62,615 nucleotides of DNA from Candidatus Avelusimicrobium facis. Its GTDB lineage: Bacteria; Elusimicrobiota; Elusimicrobia; Elusimicrobiales; Elusimicrobiaceae. Of this stretch, positions 39,730-49,352 are shown piece after piece; the first letter of the stretch is position 1; every line of letters begins with the position of its first letter. The notes under the pieces are model-generated. The model had not been told where the DNA came from and ran no database searches. It saw only the letters and a program-made list of their open reading frames with translations. The DNA lies in assembly GCA_900762815.1 (NCBI GenBank), contig CAAFHX010000083.1:1-62615 (forward strand), written 5' to 3'. A program made the position numbers and the translations under genes.

Positions 39730-40398
39730 TTAAGGTTGCACCGGGTGCAGATTTTGCTCCGCATCGCGCCAGTACAACGCTTCTCTGGTAAATTTAAAAT
39801 TTTTCAACGTGAACTGCTCTTGCGTCTGCACGGGCTGCCCCAACCAAGCCGCCACCACATATTCGGGCTTGGCGGTTTTGTCCGCGCAACGCTGCAAAAG
39901 CAGCTCCAGTTTCTCCGGCTGCGGTTGCCGCGCCCGCAGGATATACGGCCTGAGGTCTTGCTGCAGGCTCATTCCGTTGGGCGCTTGCTCCGTTACATAA
40001 ATATGTTTTGCTGCAAAAAAGTCTTGCGCCGGGGCCAGGGGCTGCATCGACGAAAAATCCCCCTCCACCCCGTACTGCATTACTTCGGCCAACTGGGGCA
40101 CCGAGGGCAGGGCATACGGCACGCGTAACGCGCGCAACAGGTGCACTCCCTGCGGTGCCGCGCGGTTTAGCGCGGCCAACGCCTCATCCTCCTTCACCGG
40201 GGATGAAAAATACAAATCGGCATACTCGCCCAAGCTGTACTGCCCGTATCCCAACACGGGGCCATACGCCAGCCGGGGCCAATTCGGGTTTACTTTGGCC
40301 CGTTCAAACGGCAATGCACTTTGCAACACGGCCTGGCGCAAAGCCGCAAAAATACGCTTGTGGTCCCACGGACCCGCCACAGTAAACGCTATACGCAT
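39730..40398 (-). CDS. DUF2344 (TIGR03936) protein without its radical-SAM partner
   Basis: 222 residues with the MRIAFTVAGPWDHKRIFAALRQAVL opening of the DUF2344 family, which in most bacteria is the C-terminal part of, or neighbour to, a radical-SAM protein just upstream of rng. No radical-SAM gene is here; rodA precedes it. The start at 40398 gives the family's normal N-terminus; 40425 (ATG) is possible. Function unknown, presumably RNA modification or ribosome-related given its constant link to rng. Confidence 0.75.
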   Translation of the reverse strand: MRIAFTVAGPWDHKRIFAALRQAVLQSALPFERAKVNPNWPRLAYGPVLGYGQYSLGEYADLYFSSPVKEDEALAALNRAAPQGVHLLRALRVPYALPSVPQLAEVMQYGVEGDFSSMQPLAPAQDFFAAKHIYVTEQAPNGMSLQQDLRPYILRARQPQPEKLELLLQRCADKTAKPEYVVAAWLGQPVQTQEQFTLKNFKFTREALYWRDAEQNLHPVQP

Positions 40399-40439
40399 TT
40401 TATAAATTTTTGGGGCTGTTATCATACCCTTTTTCCGGT

Positions 40440-41777
40440 TCAACCCATGGTAATGCGCCGGGCATAAACCGACTGCACCGTGCCCAAAGCCAACAAACTG
40501 GACACCAGGTTGGACCCTCCGTACGAGATAAACGGCAGCGGAATCCCCGCCACCGGGAACAAACCGATCAGCATGCCGAAATTAATCAGCATATACGTCA
40601 AAAACATCCCGAATATGCCGCTGCACACCAAATAGCCATAGCGGTCGCTGGCCAAATAGGCCACCACCGCAATGCGCCACAAAATCAACAGATATAACCC
40701 CAGCACCAGCAAGGTACCCCACAGGCCCAGCTCTTCCCCCACCACGGCCAAAATAAAATCGGTGTGTTTTTCCGGCACAAAGCCCAGGCGCGACTGCGTT
40801 CCCGAAAACAGCCCCTTGCCTAAAATGCCGCCCGAGCCCATGGCAATTTGCGCCTGCAATACATTGTAAGAAGCCCCCTGCGGGTCCGACTGCGGGGCCA
40901 AAAACGCTTCCACGCGTTTGCGCTGGTAGGGCTTCATCTGCCTATCCACAAAGATTCCGGCAAAAAATCCGGCCAGCACCACCAAGGTGGCCAAAACAAA
41001 ATAAAACGAGGGCAAAAACACCCGCAACTGCTTACAAAACCACCACGCCCCATACCCCGCCACGGCCACCGATACCGCAAAACCGGCCATGTAAAACGGC
41101 TGGGAGGCAAGTTTAAAAAACACCTCCAGCAGCGCAAAATCCCGCAAGGACGGGTGCAAGTATAAGTACGTCCACGAAATAGTAAAAAACCCCGCCACCA
41201 GGGCAAAAACCGCCACCAAAGCCAAATAAAACACATTGACCCCGGCGCAGTAAAGCAGCACCAGCAGGGCCGGAAAGGTAATGACAATAGACGAAAAATC
41301 CGGCTGCAGCATAATCAGCCCAAAAATAGGCAAGACCAGCGCCCCCAGCTTGACCAGCGTGCGCATCTCGCGGATATTGCGGCCCTGGCGGTCCAAAAAG
41401 GCCGCTGCGGCCAAAATGGTCAGCACGCGGCACAGCTCCGCCGGCTGCATAGAGAAAAAGGGCAACACGAACCAAGACTTGCTCCCCCGCTGATACGTGC
41501 CGAAAAGCAATACCCCGATGAGCAGGGCCAAAATCACGCCGTACAAGGTTTTCCACTGTTCATCGTAAATTTGGTAGTTAAAGCTCCACGCCAACAAAAA
41601 TACGCCCAATCCCAAGGGCAGGGCCACCAGGTGGGTGCGCACCACGGCATTGGAAAAAGACACCGCATTTACCGCCGACATAATGCACAAAGCCCCCAGC
41701 AGCACCAGGCCCAGCATGGCGCCAAAAAGCAACCAATCCATTTTATGCTTGTGCAGGGTCACTTTAAAATCACTCAT
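40440..41777 (-). CDS. rodA: Peptidoglycan glycosyltransferase RodA
   Basis: 445-residue SEDS protein with about ten membrane segments. QPDFSSIVITFPALLVLLY, GSGGILGKGLFSGTQSRLGFVPEKHTDFILAVVGEELG and PVAGIPLPFISYGGSNL are diagnostic. It polymerises lipid II during elongation, with PBP2. Overlaps mrdA by eight bases. Confidence 0.95.
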   Translation of the reverse strand: MSDFKVTLHKHKMDWLLFGAMLGLVLLGALCIMSAVNAVSFSNAVVRTHLVALPLGLGVFLLAWSFNYQIYDEQWKTLYGVILALLIGVLLFGTYQRGSKSWFVLPFFSMQPAELCRVLTILAAAAFLDRQGRNIREMRTLVKLGALVLPIFGLIMLQPDFSSIVITFPALLVLLYCAGVNVFYLALVAVFALVAGFFTISWTYLYLHPSLRDFALLEVFFKLASQPFYMAGFAVSVAVAGYGAWWFCKQLRVFLPSFYFVLATLVVLAGFFAGIFVDRQMKPYQRKRVEAFLAPQSDPQGASYNVLQAQIAMGSGGILGKGLFSGTQSRLGFVPEKHTDFILAVVGEELGLWGTLLVLGLYLLILWRIAVVAYLASDRYGYLVCSGIFGMFLTYMLINFGMLIGLFPVAGIPLPFISYGGSNLVSSLLALGTVQSVYARRITMG

Positions 41778-43542
41778 GTTTCGTCTTCTCCGGGAAATAA
41801 TACGCCTCTATCATGTGGCGGGCAATCGGCCCGGCGGCCGAAGAGCCCCCTTTGCCAAACTCCACAAACACCGCCACCGCCAGCGAGGGTTCCTCTCCGG
41901 GGCGGGCGGCAAAAGCCATAAACCAGCCATGGTCGTCGCCATGGGGGTTTTGGGCGGTCCCCGTTTTGCCGTATACATCCAACCCTTTGATTTTCACCCG
42001 GCGGGCCGTGCCTTCGTCCACGGTTTGCTTCAAGGCTTTAAAAATCAGCTTCCACGTGGAGGGCTTAATATCCACCGTGCCCAGCAGCTCCGGCTGCCCT
42101 TCCCGCAGCACTTTGCCCGTTTGGTGATAGACCACTTTGTCCAAATAATACGGCCGCCACACCTTGCCTTGGCTGGCAATCGCTGCGGCGTATTGGGCCA
42201 TTTTAATCGGGGTCACCAGCAGCTCCCCCTGTCCGATGGAAAGATTGAGCGTGTCGCCGATGAACCAATACGACCGCCGCCGCGCCCGCTTGGTGGGGCC
42301 GTATAAATTGCCGGCCTTTTCCCCGGGCAAGTCAATGCCCGTGGGCTTGCCGAATTGGAACATCCGCTGCACTTTTTCTATGGCCGCCGGACCGGTTTGG
42401 GCGGCCAAGGTATAAAAATACACGTCGCAAGAGTCGGCCATCCCCTTAAAAAAATTGTCCGCCCCGTGCGTACTCCAGCACTTAAACACGCGCGAACCGG
42501 CATCGTAAAAACCCGGGCAGTATACGGTTTTTTCCGGGTCAAAGCCGCCCTTTTCTATAGCGGCAATGGCCGTAATTACCTTAAAGGTGGACGCCGGGGG
42601 ATAAATCCCCTGCACGGCCAAGTTGTATTCACTGATTTTTTTGGATTTTACTTCCGGCTCGTCCGAATACGGCACGAACATCCCCGGCTCAAACGCGGGC
42701 GCCGTGGCCAAGGCCAAGACGGCCCCGGTACGCGGGTCTAAGGCCACGGCCGCGCCCCGCCCCGTCAAAGAATTCTTCAACCCCTCTTCCGCCGCCCGCT
42801 GTACGTCAAAATCCAAGGTCAAATAAACATCCGCCCCCGGGCGCCACTTGCGGTCTTCAATCACCCGCTTGACCCGGCCCCGGTAGTCTACCTCCAAATA
42901 CACGCCGCCGTCGCGTCCTTTGAGCTCTTTTTCAAACTTCTTTTCCAGCCCGTTTTTGCCGATTTTAGCGTTTAAGCGGTAATCTAAGGACAAATCCCTG
43001 TTCTTCCATTCCTGCCCCTCTATGCTGCCTAAATAGCCCAGCAAATGGCTGGCAAAAGAACCAAACGGATAAACGCGCTTGTTGTCTTCAATCAAATATA
43101 CCCCGGGATAGTACAGCTGCAGCTCTTTTAAAGCCGCCACCTGTTTGGGGGACAAATTTTCAGCCAGGGCAACAGCCTTCCCGCTGCGAATACCCGTTTG
43201 CACCTTGTCGCGCACTTGGGAAACGGTTAACCCCAGCCGGGGGGCATAATCCTCCGCCAGGCGCCGCAGGTAGGGTTCGTCTTGGGGGCCGGCGGACAGA
43301 TAATATAAATTAAAGGCTGGCGCATTGGAGGCCACCGCCCGGCCGTCTGCGGTAAAGATACGGCCCCTCGGCGCGGTCTGATACAGCACTTGCGTCCGGT
43401 TGCGCTCCGCCAAATGCAAATAATGACTATGGCGCAATAACTGGATGTCCATTAAACGCAAGGCTACCACCGCACCGGCCAACAAAGCCAGCGCCAACAA
43501 AAAACGAAGCCGGTTATTAAAAGAAACTTTAACTGCAGCCAT
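41770..43542 (-). CDS. mrdA: Penicillin-binding protein 2 (elongation transpeptidase)
   Basis: 590 residues. One N-terminal anchor (10-30), a pedestal domain (NRTQVLYQTAPRGRIFTADG) and a transpeptidase domain with PPASTFK (active Ser, SxxK), ADSCD in the SxN position and KTGTAQN. Cross-links the wall made by RodA. Starts right after mreD. Confidence 0.95.
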   Translation of the reverse strand: MAAVKVSFNNRLRFLLALALLAGAVVALRLMDIQLLRHSHYLHLAERNRTQVLYQTAPRGRIFTADGRAVASNAPAFNLYYLSAGPQDEPYLRRLAEDYAPRLGLTVSQVRDKVQTGIRSGKAVALAENLSPKQVAALKELQLYYPGVYLIEDNKRVYPFGSFASHLLGYLGSIEGQEWKNRDLSLDYRLNAKIGKNGLEKKFEKELKGRDGGVYLEVDYRGRVKRVIEDRKWRPGADVYLTLDFDVQRAAEEGLKNSLTGRGAAVALDPRTGAVLALATAPAFEPGMFVPYSDEPEVKSKKISEYNLAVQGIYPPASTFKVITAIAAIEKGGFDPEKTVYCPGFYDAGSRVFKCWSTHGADNFFKGMADSCDVYFYTLAAQTGPAAIEKVQRMFQFGKPTGIDLPGEKAGNLYGPTKRARRRSYWFIGDTLNLSIGQGELLVTPIKMAQYAAAIASQGKVWRPYYLDKVVYHQTGKVLREGQPELLGTVDIKPSTWKLIFKALKQTVDEGTARRVKIKGLDVYGKTGTAQNPHGDDHGWFMAFAARPGEEPSLAVAVFVEFGKGGSSAAGPIARHMIEAYYFPEKTKHE

Positions 43543-44031
43543 TTAGGATGCCTTTAACTCCGTTGCAAAGGTCCGGCGGACCCCCCAAAAGACCAGCGGG
43601 GCCCAGGCCGCCTCCAGCAGCAAAGCCCCCACAAAAGCCCAAAAACCGCCCCAGGCGGAAACTCCGGCAAAAACCCGCAACAAAAATAAATTAACTAAAA
43701 CGCTAAAAAGACACAAGGACACCACGGCCAGCACCTGGGGCACCGGGCTGTCAAAATCCAGGCGTTTTTCCAAAGAATACACCGCCATGGCGCACAGGGT
43801 AAAGGTCAACGCATGGTGCCCAAATAATTTAACGCCGAAGAAATCCAAAAACAACCCGCACACAAATGCCGCCGGATAGCCGTATTGCGGCTTTAAATAC
43901 GCGCAAACGGCCACAGCAAAGACCAGCATCACATTGACCCCAATCCCCCAGCGGCCCAACGCGGCCATGCACCCCCAATGCAGCACGGTGGCCAGCCAAA
44001 ATAAAAGAAATAATTTCAAAGAGGTTTTCAT
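43543..44031 (-). CDS. mreD: Rod shape-determining protein MreD
   Basis: 162 residues, five or six membrane segments, with the MreD landmark FVCGLFLDFFGVKLFGHHALTFTL. Links MreC to the elongation complex. The ATG overlaps the mreC stop by four bases (ATGA). Confidence 0.88.
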   Translation of the reverse strand: MKTSLKLFLLFWLATVLHWGCMAALGRWGIGVNVMLVFAVAVCAYLKPQYGYPAAFVCGLFLDFFGVKLFGHHALTFTLCAMAVYSLEKRLDFDSPVPQVLAVVSLCLFSVLVNLFLLRVFAGVSAWGGFWAFVGALLLEAAWAPLVFWGVRRTFATELKAS

Positions 44032-44891
44032 TTATTTTCCCCCTGCTGCGCGCGCTGCAAAATAAACAGCTCCCTTACGGAAGAGACCTTGGCCACCGGC
44101 TCCACCCGGGCCCATTGCGAAGTGTACAAGCCGTCTGCTTCCTCCACTTCGCTCACGTGTCCGACCAAAATCCCCGCAGGGAAAATACTGCTGGCGGGGG
44201 AAGTGTAGATGGCTTCTCCCGCATGCATTTTAGACGGCACGGGAAGATACTGCAATTTTAAGGCCCCGGCCCCGCTGCCGCTTAAAACACCGCCCTCCCC
44301 GCTGTCTTTGCCGTATACGGCTGCCGAAAAATCTTCATCGCGCACCAAAAGCACCTTGGCCGTGGTGTCGGCCACTTCCAAGACCACCCCGGCCAGCACA
44401 GGCCCGCCTTCCTGGAGTGCCACCGCCGCCGCACGCTCGGAAATGCCATCCCGGGCGCCCTTATCAATGACGACGCTGTACCATTGGCTGGGATCGCGGT
44501 AAGCTACTTTCGCCCACAGACCGCTCCATCCTCGGGGCGCACTCAATTTCAGCGCCTGCGTCAGCCGGAGGTTTTCCTCTGCCATCTCCCGGGCGCGGAC
44601 ATTTTCCAGCCGCAGCCGACCCAATTCTTCCTTGAGGTGTTCATTTTCATGGTGCGTAGACAGCAGTTCCCGCACGGTTTGGCTTACCTCCGAACCGTAC
44701 TCCAACGTAGCATGAGCGGCGCGAATTTGCGGAATGAAAAGATAAGAGAGCAACGCCTTGGCCGAGGATACCGGGCTTTCCAGCGGAAGCAGCATCAAAA
44801 GTAAAGAAATCACCAAAAACGTCGCCGGCAAAATTTTCCGGCGGCGGCTGTTTTGGGAAATTTGTTTTTTGCGGTTTGGCTTGCGTTGCAT
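44028..44891 (-). CDS. mreC: Rod shape-determining protein MreC
   Basis: 287 residues: basic N-terminus, one membrane helix (about 22-40), a coiled coil (LLSTHHENEHLKEELGRLRLENVRAREM) and a beta-rich periplasmic domain (VIDKGARDGISERAAAVALQ, ILVGHVSEVE). It bridges MreB, PBP2 and RodA. TTAGGGG precedes the ATG. Separated from mreB by a terminator-like hairpin. Confidence 0.92.
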   Translation of the reverse strand: MQRKPNRKKQISQNSRRRKILPATFLVISLLLMLLPLESPVSSAKALLSYLFIPQIRAAHATLEYGSEVSQTVRELLSTHHENEHLKEELGRLRLENVRAREMAEENLRLTQALKLSAPRGWSGLWAKVAYRDPSQWYSVVIDKGARDGISERAAAVALQEGGPVLAGVVLEVADTTAKVLLVRDEDFSAAVYGKDSGEGGVLSGSGAGALKLQYLPVPSKMHAGEAIYTSPASSIFPAGILVGHVSEVEEADGLYTSQWARVEPVAKVSSVRELFILQRAQQGENK

Positions 44892-44960
44892 ATACAGCCC
44901 CTAAGCGGACGGGAGACCCCGGCGGGAGCCTCTAAGAAAAGGCCCGGCCGGCGGCCCCTT

Positions 44961-45011
44961 TCAAACAAAAAAGCGGACAGAGTTCTATCCTGCCAAGAAC
45001 CTTGTCCGCTT
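44961..45011 (-). terminator. Terminator-like hairpin between mreB and mreC
   Basis: AAGCGGACA/TGTCCGCTT, extended by GTTC/GAAC, followed on the minus strand by TTTTTTGTTTG. Probably a partial terminator that keeps MreB more abundant than MreCD-PBP2-RodA. Confidence 0.75.
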
Positions 45012-45026
45012 AAAAAGGCGTAAAAC

Positions 45027-46070
45027 CTAGTACGATTTGCCTCTGCTGCCGAAGAAATGCGAACCTTTTTCGTTCAGCTGCTCCAGGAATTTGCCGGTGC
45101 CTAACGCCACACAGCTCAGCGGGTCCGCCGCCCGGTGAACGGGGATATCCGTTTCCTTGCGAATCAAATCCGTAATGCCACGCAACAAAGAGCCGCCTCC
45201 GGCCACCACCAAGCCCCGGTCCACCAAATCGGCGGCCAGCTCCGGCGGGGTTTCCTCTAAGGTGCTCTTAATCACGTCAATGATCAAACGCACCGGCTCC
45301 ATCAGCGCCTGGCGGATTTCTTCCGAAGTAACCGTCAGCGTGCGGGGCAGGCCTTGCGTTTGGTCGCGGCCTTTTACTTCCATGGATTTTTCTTCTTTTA
45401 ACGGGTAGACAGAGCCTAAATTGATTTTCACTTCTTCGGCAGTCGTCTCTCCGATAATGAGGTTGTATTTCTTGCGGAAATACTGCACGATGCATTCGGT
45501 CAGTTCGTCGCCGGCTACGTCAATGGATTTAGCCACCACCATGCCGCCTAAAGAAATCACCGCCACTTCCGTCGTGCCGCCGCCAATGTCCACAATCATG
45601 CTGGCATGCGGTTCCGCAATGGGCAAATCGGCCCCCATGGCTGAAGCCATAGGTTCTTCAATCAGGTAGACTTCCCGCGCACCGGCCTGGCGGGCCGCGT
45701 CGTCCACGGCGCGGCGCTCCACCCCCGTAATATCCGACGGGATGCCAATGACAATCCGGGGGCGCAACAGGCTGCTTCTGCTGTGCACTTTGCGAATGAA
45801 ATAACGAATCATCTCTTGCGTTACTTCAAAGTCCGCAATGACGCCGTTCTTCATCGGGCGCACAGCCGTAATATTCGCGGGCGTGCGGCCCAGCATTTGC
45901 TTGGCCTTGGAGCCCACGGCTTTTACTTCGCCGGTCTCACGTTCCACCGCCACGACGGACGGCTCCCGCAGCACGATGCCTTTGTCTTTGACGTAAATCA
46001 AGCAGTTGGCCGTGCCCAGGTCCATCCCCAGGTCGGAGGAAAACAAGCCCCCCAGATAGTCTATTACCAT
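45027..46070 (-). CDS. mreB: Actin-like cell shape protein MreB
   Basis: 347 residues, full actin fold. Phosphate-1 [21 protein letters not shown], phosphate-2 [16 protein letters not shown], adenosine motif [12 protein letters not shown]. Forms membrane filaments that guide wall synthesis. Its ATG follows the rplQ stop codon with no gap, so it is coupled to the alpha ribosomal operon. The C-terminus carries about ten extra residues. Confidence 0.97.
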   Translation of the reverse strand: MVIDYLGGLFSSDLGMDLGTANCLIYVKDKGIVLREPSVVAVERETGEVKAVGSKAKQMLGRTPANITAVRPMKNGVIADFEVTQEMIRYFIRKVHSRSSLLRPRIVIGIPSDITGVERRAVDDAARQAGAREVYLIEEPMASAMGADLPIAEPHASMIVDIGGGTTEVAVISLGGMVVAKSIDVAGDELTECIVQYFRKKYNLIIGETTAEEVKINLGSVYPLKEEKSMEVKGRDQTQGLPRTLTVTSEEIRQALMEPVRLIIDVIKSTLEETPPELAADLVDRGLVVAGGGSLLRGITDLIRKETDIPVHRAADPLSCVALGTGKFLEQLNEKGSHFFGSRGKSY

Positions 46071-46415
46071 TTAGTCCACCAATTTAATAATCGCCACCTG
46101 GGCATTGTCGCCCTGGCGGACGCCTGCGCGGTAAATGCGGGTGAAACCGCCCGCGCGGTTTTGATAGCGGGCCGCCAATACGTCAAACAGCTTTTTGAAA
46201 GCGGCTTTATCTTTTAAGGTGTCCTTGACGGCCAAGTGGTTGTTGGCCTTGGCCAAGGTGATCAACCCTTCCACCACGCGGCGCACTTCTTTGGCCTTGG
46301 GCAGAGTGGTTTTTACTTCTTCGTGCAAGATAATGCTGGTAGCCATATTTTTGAGCATGGCATTCTTGTGGGAAGAAGTTTTTCCGAGTTTACGGTATCC
46401 GGTATTCTTAATCAT
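46071..46415 (-). CDS. rplQ: 50S ribosomal protein L17
   Basis: 114 residues, with the standard TSSHKNAMLKNMATSIILHE and LFDVLAARYQNRAGGFTRI. Ends the alpha operon in most bacteria, but here the mreB gene follows directly. Sits at the peptide exit region of the large subunit. Confidence 0.97.
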   Translation of the reverse strand: MIKNTGYRKLGKTSSHKNAMLKNMATSIILHEEVKTTLPKAKEVRRVVEGLITLAKANNHLAVKDTLKDKAAFKKLFDVLAARYQNRAGGFTRIYRAGVRQGDNAQVAIIKLVD

Positions 46416-46443
46416 CTTTACAATCCTTTAAACGGGTACTACC

Positions 46444-47451
46444 CTAAATTTTCATGCCCAGAGACAAATTCATCTCGGTCAGTCTTTCTTTGATTTCGTC
46501 CATGGACTTGGCGCCGAAATTTTTGATCATCTTCAGGTCGTCCTCGGTCATTTTGACCAAGTCGCGCACCGTGTGGATGTTCTCCGATTTGAGGCAGTTA
46601 ATGGAGCGAGAAGAAAGCTCAATGAATTCAATGGACTGGTTGAGCACTTCGTCAAGCTTGCTGTTGACGGGGGCTGCGCCGCTGACGCTGCCGGTCATGG
46701 AAATGGGTTCCTGCTGGGCCGGGTCCCCCGTGGTTACCTCCACGGTGCCCGGCTCTTCGCCTTCAATGGTGAAGATATGCAAGGACCCCGATAGCAACAC
46801 CGCCGCGCGGTGCAAAGCCCGGGCGGGCTCTAAGGTGCCGTCGGTGGTGATTTCCAAGATCAAGCGGTCATAGTCGGTCTTTTGACCCACGCGGGCCGGT
46901 TCCACATCGTAGTGGACCTTGACAATCGGCGAAAACAACGCGTCTACGGGAATAAACCCGGCCGGGCGTTGGATTTTGGCCAAATCTTCCGCAGGGACAT
47001 AGCCCTTACCGCGGGAAATTTCAATTTCCATATCCAAGCTGCCGCCGACTTCCAAGGTGGCCAGCTGCAAGTCTTTATTGACAATGCTCACGCCGTCTAC
47101 TTCTTCGATGGCGGCGGCCGTAACGGCGCCGGGTTTGGCGGCGTGCAAGGTTACATATTCGCGGTTTTTATCGTCCATCTTAATGCGCAAGTTTTTCAAG
47201 TTGAGCAAGATGTTGATAACGTCTTCCCGCACATTGGGCAGCGTGCTGAATTCATGCACGGCGCCTTGAATGCGTACAGCGGTTACCGCAGCCCCTTCCA
47301 TGCCGGAAAGCAGAATGCGGCGCAACGAATTGCCCACCGTGTGGCCATAGCCGCTTTCATACGGCTCGGCAATGAACTTGCCGTAGCGGTCCGACGCGGT
47401 TTTTTCGTCCAACTGAATTTTCTGGGGAAGAACTAATTCATTAAAAGCCAT
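46444..47451 (-). CDS. rpoA: RNA polymerase alpha subunit
   Basis: 335 residues. N-terminal dimerisation domain (FIAEPYESGYGHTVGNSLRRILLSG), linker, and a C-terminal helix-hairpin-helix domain (SENIHTVRDLVKMTEDDLKMIKNFGAKSM) that contacts UP elements and activators. Normal length and place, between rpsD and rplQ. Confidence 0.98.
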   Translation of the reverse strand: MAFNELVLPQKIQLDEKTASDRYGKFIAEPYESGYGHTVGNSLRRILLSGMEGAAVTAVRIQGAVHEFSTLPNVREDVINILLNLKNLRIKMDDKNREYVTLHAAKPGAVTAAAIEEVDGVSIVNKDLQLATLEVGGSLDMEIEISRGKGYVPAEDLAKIQRPAGFIPVDALFSPIVKVHYDVEPARVGQKTDYDRLILEITTDGTLEPARALHRAAVLLSGSLHIFTIEGEEPGTVEVTTGDPAQQEPISMTGSVSGAAPVNSKLDEVLNQSIEFIELSSRSINCLKSENIHTVRDLVKMTEDDLKMIKNFGAKSMDEIKERLTEMNLSLGMKI

Positions 47452-47464
47452 TTCAGCCTCCGCA

Positions 47465-48106
47465 CTATTTAGAATAGTATTCTACGATGAGCTGCTCGTT
47501 GACGGGGTAAGACATTTCCGCCCGGTCCGGCCATCTAAGCAATTTCCCGGTCAGTTTTTCCGCGTCAAATTCCAAGAAGCTCGGGCGCTGGTTGCGCTTT
47601 TCGGTTTCGGTCAAGCCTTGTTTCACCGTGGTGTTTTCGGCCAGGGCAGAGCTCAAGGCCACTTTATCACCGGGTTTTACCTGGAAAGAAGGCACGTTGA
47701 CGGCTTTGCCGTTGACCGTGATATACCCGTGTAGCACAATCTGGCGGGCGGCTTTCAAAGAAACCGCAAAGCCCAGGCGGCGCACAATGTTGTCCAAGCG
47801 GGTCTCCAGCAGGCGCAAGAAGTTTTCACCGGTCTGGCCCTGTAATTTGGAGGCTTTGTCAAACATATTGCGGAACGGAATTTCCGACATGCCCGATTGG
47901 AAGCGCGCTTTCTGTTTCTCCTGCAAGCGCACGCCGTATTCGGACAGTTTGGTGCGGCGCACTTTGCCGCCGGCTTTTCCGCCGCGCACCTTCACAGAGG
48001 CCAACTTGTCAATGACGCAGTTGGTGTAGCACTTGGTGCCTTTGAGGAAAAGTTTGCAATCTAATTTTCTGCATTTTTTGCAGCTAGCTTCAGTGTATCT
48101 GGACAT
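47465..48106 (-). CDS. rpsD: 30S ribosomal protein S4
   Basis: 213 residues. The N-terminus has cysteines at 9, 12, 17, 26 and 30, i.e. the zinc-binding C+ form of S4. The S4 RNA-binding domain (ETRLDNIVRRLGFAVSLKAARQ) is typical. Initiates 16S assembly and may autoregulate the alpha operon, as in E. coli. Confidence 0.97.
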   Translation of the reverse strand: MSRYTEASCKKCRKLDCKLFLKGTKCYTNCVIDKLASVKVRGGKAGGKVRRTKLSEYGVRLQEKQKARFQSGMSEIPFRNMFDKASKLQGQTGENFLRLLETRLDNIVRRLGFAVSLKAARQIVLHGYITVNGKAVNVPSFQVKPGDKVALSSALAENTTVKQGLTETEKRNQRPSFLEFDAEKLTGKLLRWPDRAEMSYPVNEQLIVEYYSK

Positions 48107-48111
48107 AAATC

Positions 48112-48546
48112 TTATACTCTCCGTGCTTTAGGGGGTCTGCATCCGTTGTGCGGGATGGGGGTCACGTCTTTGATGGAAGAAACCGTCAAGCCGGCTTGTT
48201 GCACGGCACGGACGGCGGTTTCGCGCCCTTGACCGGGGCCGCAGACTTTCACCGCCACTTCACGCATACCCAAAGCCACCGCTTTTTCAGCGACTTTGTT
48301 GCAGGTGATTTGAGCGGCGAACGGAGTGCTCTTTTTGGTGCCCTTGAAGCCATGGGAACCGGCGGTAGACCAGGCCAAGGTATTGCCTTTGTCATCGCTG
48401 ACGGTTACAATGGTGTTATTGAACGAGCAATAAATATGCACCACGCCGAAGGCCGGCGCTTTGGCGTTTTTCTTTTTGCCTTTCGCGGCCGCGGGAGCTT
48501 TCGCTTCCGGCGCGGCAGCCGTTTTCAATTCTTTTTCTTCTGCCAT
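48112..48546 (-). CDS. rpsK: 30S ribosomal protein S11
   Basis: 144 residues: a non-standard Ala/Lys/Glu-rich N-terminal tail of about 28 residues, then the normal S11 body ([47 protein letters not shown]). Platform of the small subunit. The tail is like those on L3 and S5 of the same block. Confidence 0.97.
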   Translation of the reverse strand: MAEEKELKTAAAPEAKAPAAAKGKKKNAKAPAFGVVHIYCSFNNTIVTVSDDKGNTLAWSTAGSHGFKGTKKSTPFAAQITCNKVAEKAVALGMREVAVKVCGPGQGRETAVRAVQQAGLTVSSIKDVTPIPHNGCRPPKARRV

Positions 48547-48569
48547 AATGTTAAATCCTAAAGTTAAAG

Positions 48570-48950
48570 TTATTTAGCTGCCGCCTTGGAGCCGACGGTT
48601 TTTCTGCGACCGCGGCGGGTGCGGCTGTTGGTTTTGGTCCGCTGACCGCGCACGGGCAGGTTTCTGCGGTGGCGCTGGCCTTTGTACGAACCAATCTCAA
48701 TAAAGCGATGGATGTTTTGCGCCACTTCTCTGCGCAGTTCGCCTTCCACCTTGTATTCTTTCTGCAAGATGGTGTTCAAAAGACCGGCCTGTTGTTCGGT
48801 CAAGTCTTTGACTCTGGTAGCGGGGTCAATTTGGCCTTCCAATTTGGCGAGCAACTCTTTCGCGTTTTTCTTGCCGATGCCGTAAATGTATTCCAACGCT
48901 ACATCAATTCTTTTGTTTTTCGGTAAATCAATACCTGCGACTCTAGCCAT
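48570..48950 (-). CDS. rpsM: 30S ribosomal protein S13
   Basis: 126 residues; [24 protein letters not shown] start and [22 protein letters not shown]-terminus. Head of the small subunit, contacts P-site tRNA. First S protein after rpmJ. Confidence 0.98.
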   Translation of the reverse strand: MARVAGIDLPKNKRIDVALEYIYGIGKKNAKELLAKLEGQIDPATRVKDLTEQQAGLLNTILQKEYKVEGELRREVAQNIHRFIEIGSYKGQRHRRNLPVRGQRTKTNSRTRRGRRKTVGSKAAAK

Positions 48951-48972
48951 ATTCTGTTAATACTCCTGTAAA

Positions 48973-49086
48973 TTAACCTTGGCGCTGTTTGTGTTTGGCG
49001 ACTTCGCAAACCACGCGTACCACGCCGTTGCGCTTAATGATTTTGCACTTTTGGCATATCTTTTTTACACTGGCTCTGACTTTCAT
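48973..49086 (-). CDS. rpmJ: 50S ribosomal protein L36
   Basis: 37 residues beginning [15 protein letters not shown]. Zinc ligands C11, C14, C27 and H32 are all present (zinc C+ form). Too short to appear in ordinary open-reading-frame lists. The ATG follows the infA stop codon without a gap and it lies upstream of rpsM, the standard place. Confidence 0.95.
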   Translation of the reverse strand: MKVRASVKKICQKCKIIKRNGVVRVVCEVAKHKQRQG

Positions 49087-49299
49087 TTATTTCTCCCTAT
49101 AAGTGATTCTGCCTTTGGTCAGGTCGTACGGGGACAATTCAAGCTTCACTTTGTCTCCGGGCAGAATTCTTATATGATGAACTCTCATTTTCCCGGATAT
49201 GTGCCCCAGAATAATTTTGCCGCCCGGGATTTCTATTTTGAACATCGCGTTGGGCAAGGATTCCAGGACTTTGCCTTCTACTTCTATTTTATCGCTCAT
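49087..49299 (-). CDS. infA: Translation initiation factor IF-1
   Basis: 70 residues, an S1-type OB fold ([20 protein letters not shown] ... [22 protein letters not shown]). Binds the A site during initiation. Between map and rpmJ, as in many bacteria. Confidence 0.98.
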   Translation of the reverse strand: MSDKIEVEGKVLESLPNAMFKIEIPGGKIILGHISGKMRVHHIRILPGDKVKLELSPYDLTKGRITYREK

Positions 49300-49352
49300 A
49301 CATCTCCGAGTTTGGGTTAAATTTCAGAACAAGCGGAAAGTGCCCTCTCCGT

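Noticed and set aside
39232..40128. 298-residue plus-strand open frame opposite rng
   Set aside because: Same kind of antisense shadow; overlaps two conserved genes.
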